Below, one piece after another: positions 16,773-17,899 of a DNA stretch of 17,899 nucleotides. A program made the position numbers and the translations under genes. The stretch comes from DATBMY01 sp036554605. Lineage in GTDB: Bacteria > Acidobacteriota > Blastocatellia > UBA7656. The notes below the pieces were generated by a model. The model made no database searches, was not told where the DNA came from, and saw only the letters and a list, made by a program, of their open reading frames with translations. The stretch spans positions 1-17,899 of the forward strand of contig DATBMY010000153.1 of the NCBI GenBank assembly GCA_036554605.1, read 5' to 3'. Positions within the stretch are counted from its first letter, which is position 1. Each line of letters begins with the position of its first letter.

Positions 16773-16794
16773 GGACGAGCGAAGGTTAAGCATT

Positions 16795-17583
16795 ATGCCA
16801 CATGAGAAGATCCACGATAAGGAGTCTATCCACGACATCGACCCGAACCGGCTGCCCTCGCATGTGGCGATCATAATGGATGGCAACGGCCGGTGGGCGG
16901 CAAACCGCAATCTTCCCAGGGTCGCGGGCCACCGCGCGGGGGCCGACGCCGTTCGCCGCACCGTCGAGACGGGAGCGAAACTGGGTCTTGAATGCCTGAC
17001 GCTTTACGCTTTTTCGACCGAGAACTGGAAGCGCCCGCGCTTTGAGGTCCGCGCGCTGATGGAATTGCTCGTGGAGTTCCTGCGCAAGGAACTGGCCTCG
17101 CTTCTGAAGAACAACATACGGTTTCGCATGATAGGCCAGAGCACAGGGCTCAGTTCTTCGGTGCTTGAAGAGATACGGAGGGCGGAGCTTGCGACCTGTC
17201 GAAAGACCGGGCTGCAACTAAACATCGCGCTCAATTATGGCAGCCGCACCGAAATCCTAGAAGCCTGCCGCCGCCTCGCCGAGGATGCCGCGCGGGGGCG
17301 CATAAATGCCGGTGAGATCGACGAGCGGATGATTGAAGAGCGCCTCTACACGCGCAACATGCCCGACCCCGACCTGCTGATACGCACGAGCGGCGAGCAC
17401 AGGCTGAGCAATTTCCTGCTGTGGCAAATAGCCTACTCGGAGATATACGTGACCGATACGCTGTGGCCCGATTTCGGCGAGCCGGAACTGCTCGCGGCCA
17501 TTGCCGACTACCAGAAGCGCGACCGGCGCTTTGGCGCTATCAAGGAGATCGAGCCTGACATAGTCGCGAGCGGCGTCGGGTAG
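16795..17583 (+). CDS. uppS: Undecaprenyl diphosphate synthase (cis-prenyltransferase)
   Basis: It extends farnesyl diphosphate with isopentenyl units to make the C55 lipid carrier for peptidoglycan and other envelope polymers. The 262 residues are close to the family's usual 245-260. The diagnostic opening HVAIIMDGNGRWA carries the catalytic aspartate. FSTENWKRP follows, then the end motif RTSGEHRLSNFLLWQIAYSE and DTLWPDF. The start at ATG 16795 gives a normal N-terminus; a longer frame from a TTG at 16741 would run through the likely promoter. The ribosome site (GAAGG) is modest. In many bacteria cdsA follows uppS, but here the stop codon is followed directly by an 8-bp tandem repeat. Confidence 0.96.
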   Translation: MPHEKIHDKESIHDIDPNRLPSHVAIIMDGNGRWAANRNLPRVAGHRAGADAVRRTVETGAKLGLECLTLYAFSTENWKRPRFEVRALMELLVEFLRKELASLLKNNIRFRMIGQSTGLSSSVLEEIRRAELATCRKTGLQLNIALNYGSRTEILEACRRLAEDAARGRINAGEIDERMIEERLYTRNMPDPDLLIRTSGEHRLSNFLLWQIAYSEIYVTDTLWPDFGEPELLAAIADYQKRDRRFGAIKEIEPDIVASGVG

Positions 17584-17640
17584 GAGAAGGGGTGAAGGGG
17601 TGAAAAGGAGAAGGGGTGAAAGGGTGAAGGGGTGAAGGGG
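17584..17640 (+). repeat. Tandem repeat of an 8-bp unit GGGGTGAA
   Basis: From 17589 the sequence keeps an exact 8-bp register: GGGGTGAA twice, AAGGAGAA, GGGGTGAA, AGGGTGAA, GGGGTGAA, GGGG. It begins directly after the uppS stop codon and runs into the ATATCAAG motif that opens the adjoining palindrome. Confidence 0.9.
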
Positions 17641-17899
17641 ACATATCAAGAATGTTGAATGCGTCGGACAGGCCCGAAGGGCCGCAAGCCATTAGCCGCG
17701 GGCGTGAGCCCGTGGAAACCGTTTGTTGATAGATTTGAGCGCCGAAGGCGCGGCACACCATGTTTGATATTGTGCCGGCCCTTGCGGGCCTCTAATATCT
17801 CCACCGATGTGACCACGACCTTACGGTCGCGGCTATTGACTTTCGGCCCTTCGGGCCTTATGCAATTATTCAACGACCTTGATATACCTCATCACCCCT
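17641..17899. repeat. Palindromic array of six hairpins (about 250 bp, centred near 17764)
   Basis: This array fills the region after uppS, and I find no gene in it. Mirror pairs share one centre near 17764: ATATCAAG (17643-17650) with CTTGATAT (17878-17885); GTTGAAT (17654) with ATTCAAC (17868); hairpin GGCCC-GAA-GGGCC (17671-17683) with GGCCC-TTC-GGGCC (17845-17857); a 20-bp hairpin at 17696-17715 with another at 17813-17832; hairpin GCGCC-GAA-GGCGC (17739-17751) with GGCCC-TTGC-GGGCC (17777-17790); and a central CGGCACA/TGTGCCG stem. Several partner hairpins differ in sequence but stay paired. The right end, ATCACCCCT, mirrors the purine repeat on the left. It may be a non-autonomous mobile or REP-like element; no transposase is in view. 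Confidence 0.8.

Noticed and set aside
17257..17649. Minus-strand frame with HPFTLSPLLLFTPSP-like repeats
   Set aside because: The repeats are the translation of the 8-bp tandem array, and the rest is antisense to uppS.
17646..17873. 75-codon minus-strand frame after uppS
   Set aside because: It is composed entirely of the palindromic hairpin array; the reading frame is a by-product of GC-rich stems.
13586..17899. Composite transposon carrying the STAND gene and uppS between two palindromic arrays
   Set aside because: The two arrays differ in sequence and hairpin number, no transposase or target duplication is seen, and uppS is a core gene.

Overview
The window looks like a chromosomal segment of a moderately GC-rich, Gram-negative-type bacterium. 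Gene content (Lol lipoprotein export, class II LysRS, a CadC-like winged helix joined to a STAND ATPase, many G-rich spacer repeats and hairpin clusters) suggests an acidobacterium such as Blastocatellia. That placement is inference from recalled family habits, not a search. I see no tRNA, rRNA, CRISPR array, transposase or phage gene.

Layout. (1) 1-3352, minus strand: an operon-like run lysS > lolC > lolD, with lolD cut by the window edge. Both spacers are filled by inverted pairs of a 7-bp-period purine repeat. One copy is translated as the lysS C-terminal tail, and another as the apparent lolD N-terminus. (2) 3622-4671, plus: a secreted M48 metalloprotease with a clear terminator, convergent with (3) 4880-5731, minus: a KdsD/KpsF-like SIS sugar-phosphate isomerase without CBS domains. 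(4) 5941-13510, plus: a tight three-gene cluster. It holds a 1406-residue single-chain molybdenum hydroxylase of the xanthine dehydrogenase/aldehyde oxidase type, a secreted or membrane-anchored protein with one CxxCH haem site, and a secreted Kelch-like beta-propeller protein. (5) 13511-13827: a convergent gap holding an inverted array of hairpins. (6) 13828-16656, minus: a 942-residue protein with an OmpR/CadC-type winged helix, a STAND-type P-loop ATPase, HEAT-like helices and a glycine-rich multi-span membrane domain. (7) 16795-17583, plus: uppS. (8) 17584-17899: an 8-bp tandem repeat leading into a palindrome of about 250 bp made of six hairpins, which reaches the window edge.

How the parts may work together. 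lysS-lolC-lolD, the M48 protease and uppS are envelope or translation housekeeping genes. The accessory interest lies in three places. The first is the molybdenum hydroxylase/cytochrome/Kelch cluster, where electrons from an oxidised substrate could reach a c-type haem, although the hydroxylase has no export signal. The second is the membrane-bound DNA-binding STAND protein. The third is the set of non-coding repeats: G-rich tandem repeats next to gene ends, repeatedly joined to an ATATCAAR motif, and two long palindromes whose hairpins keep their pairing through compensatory base changes.
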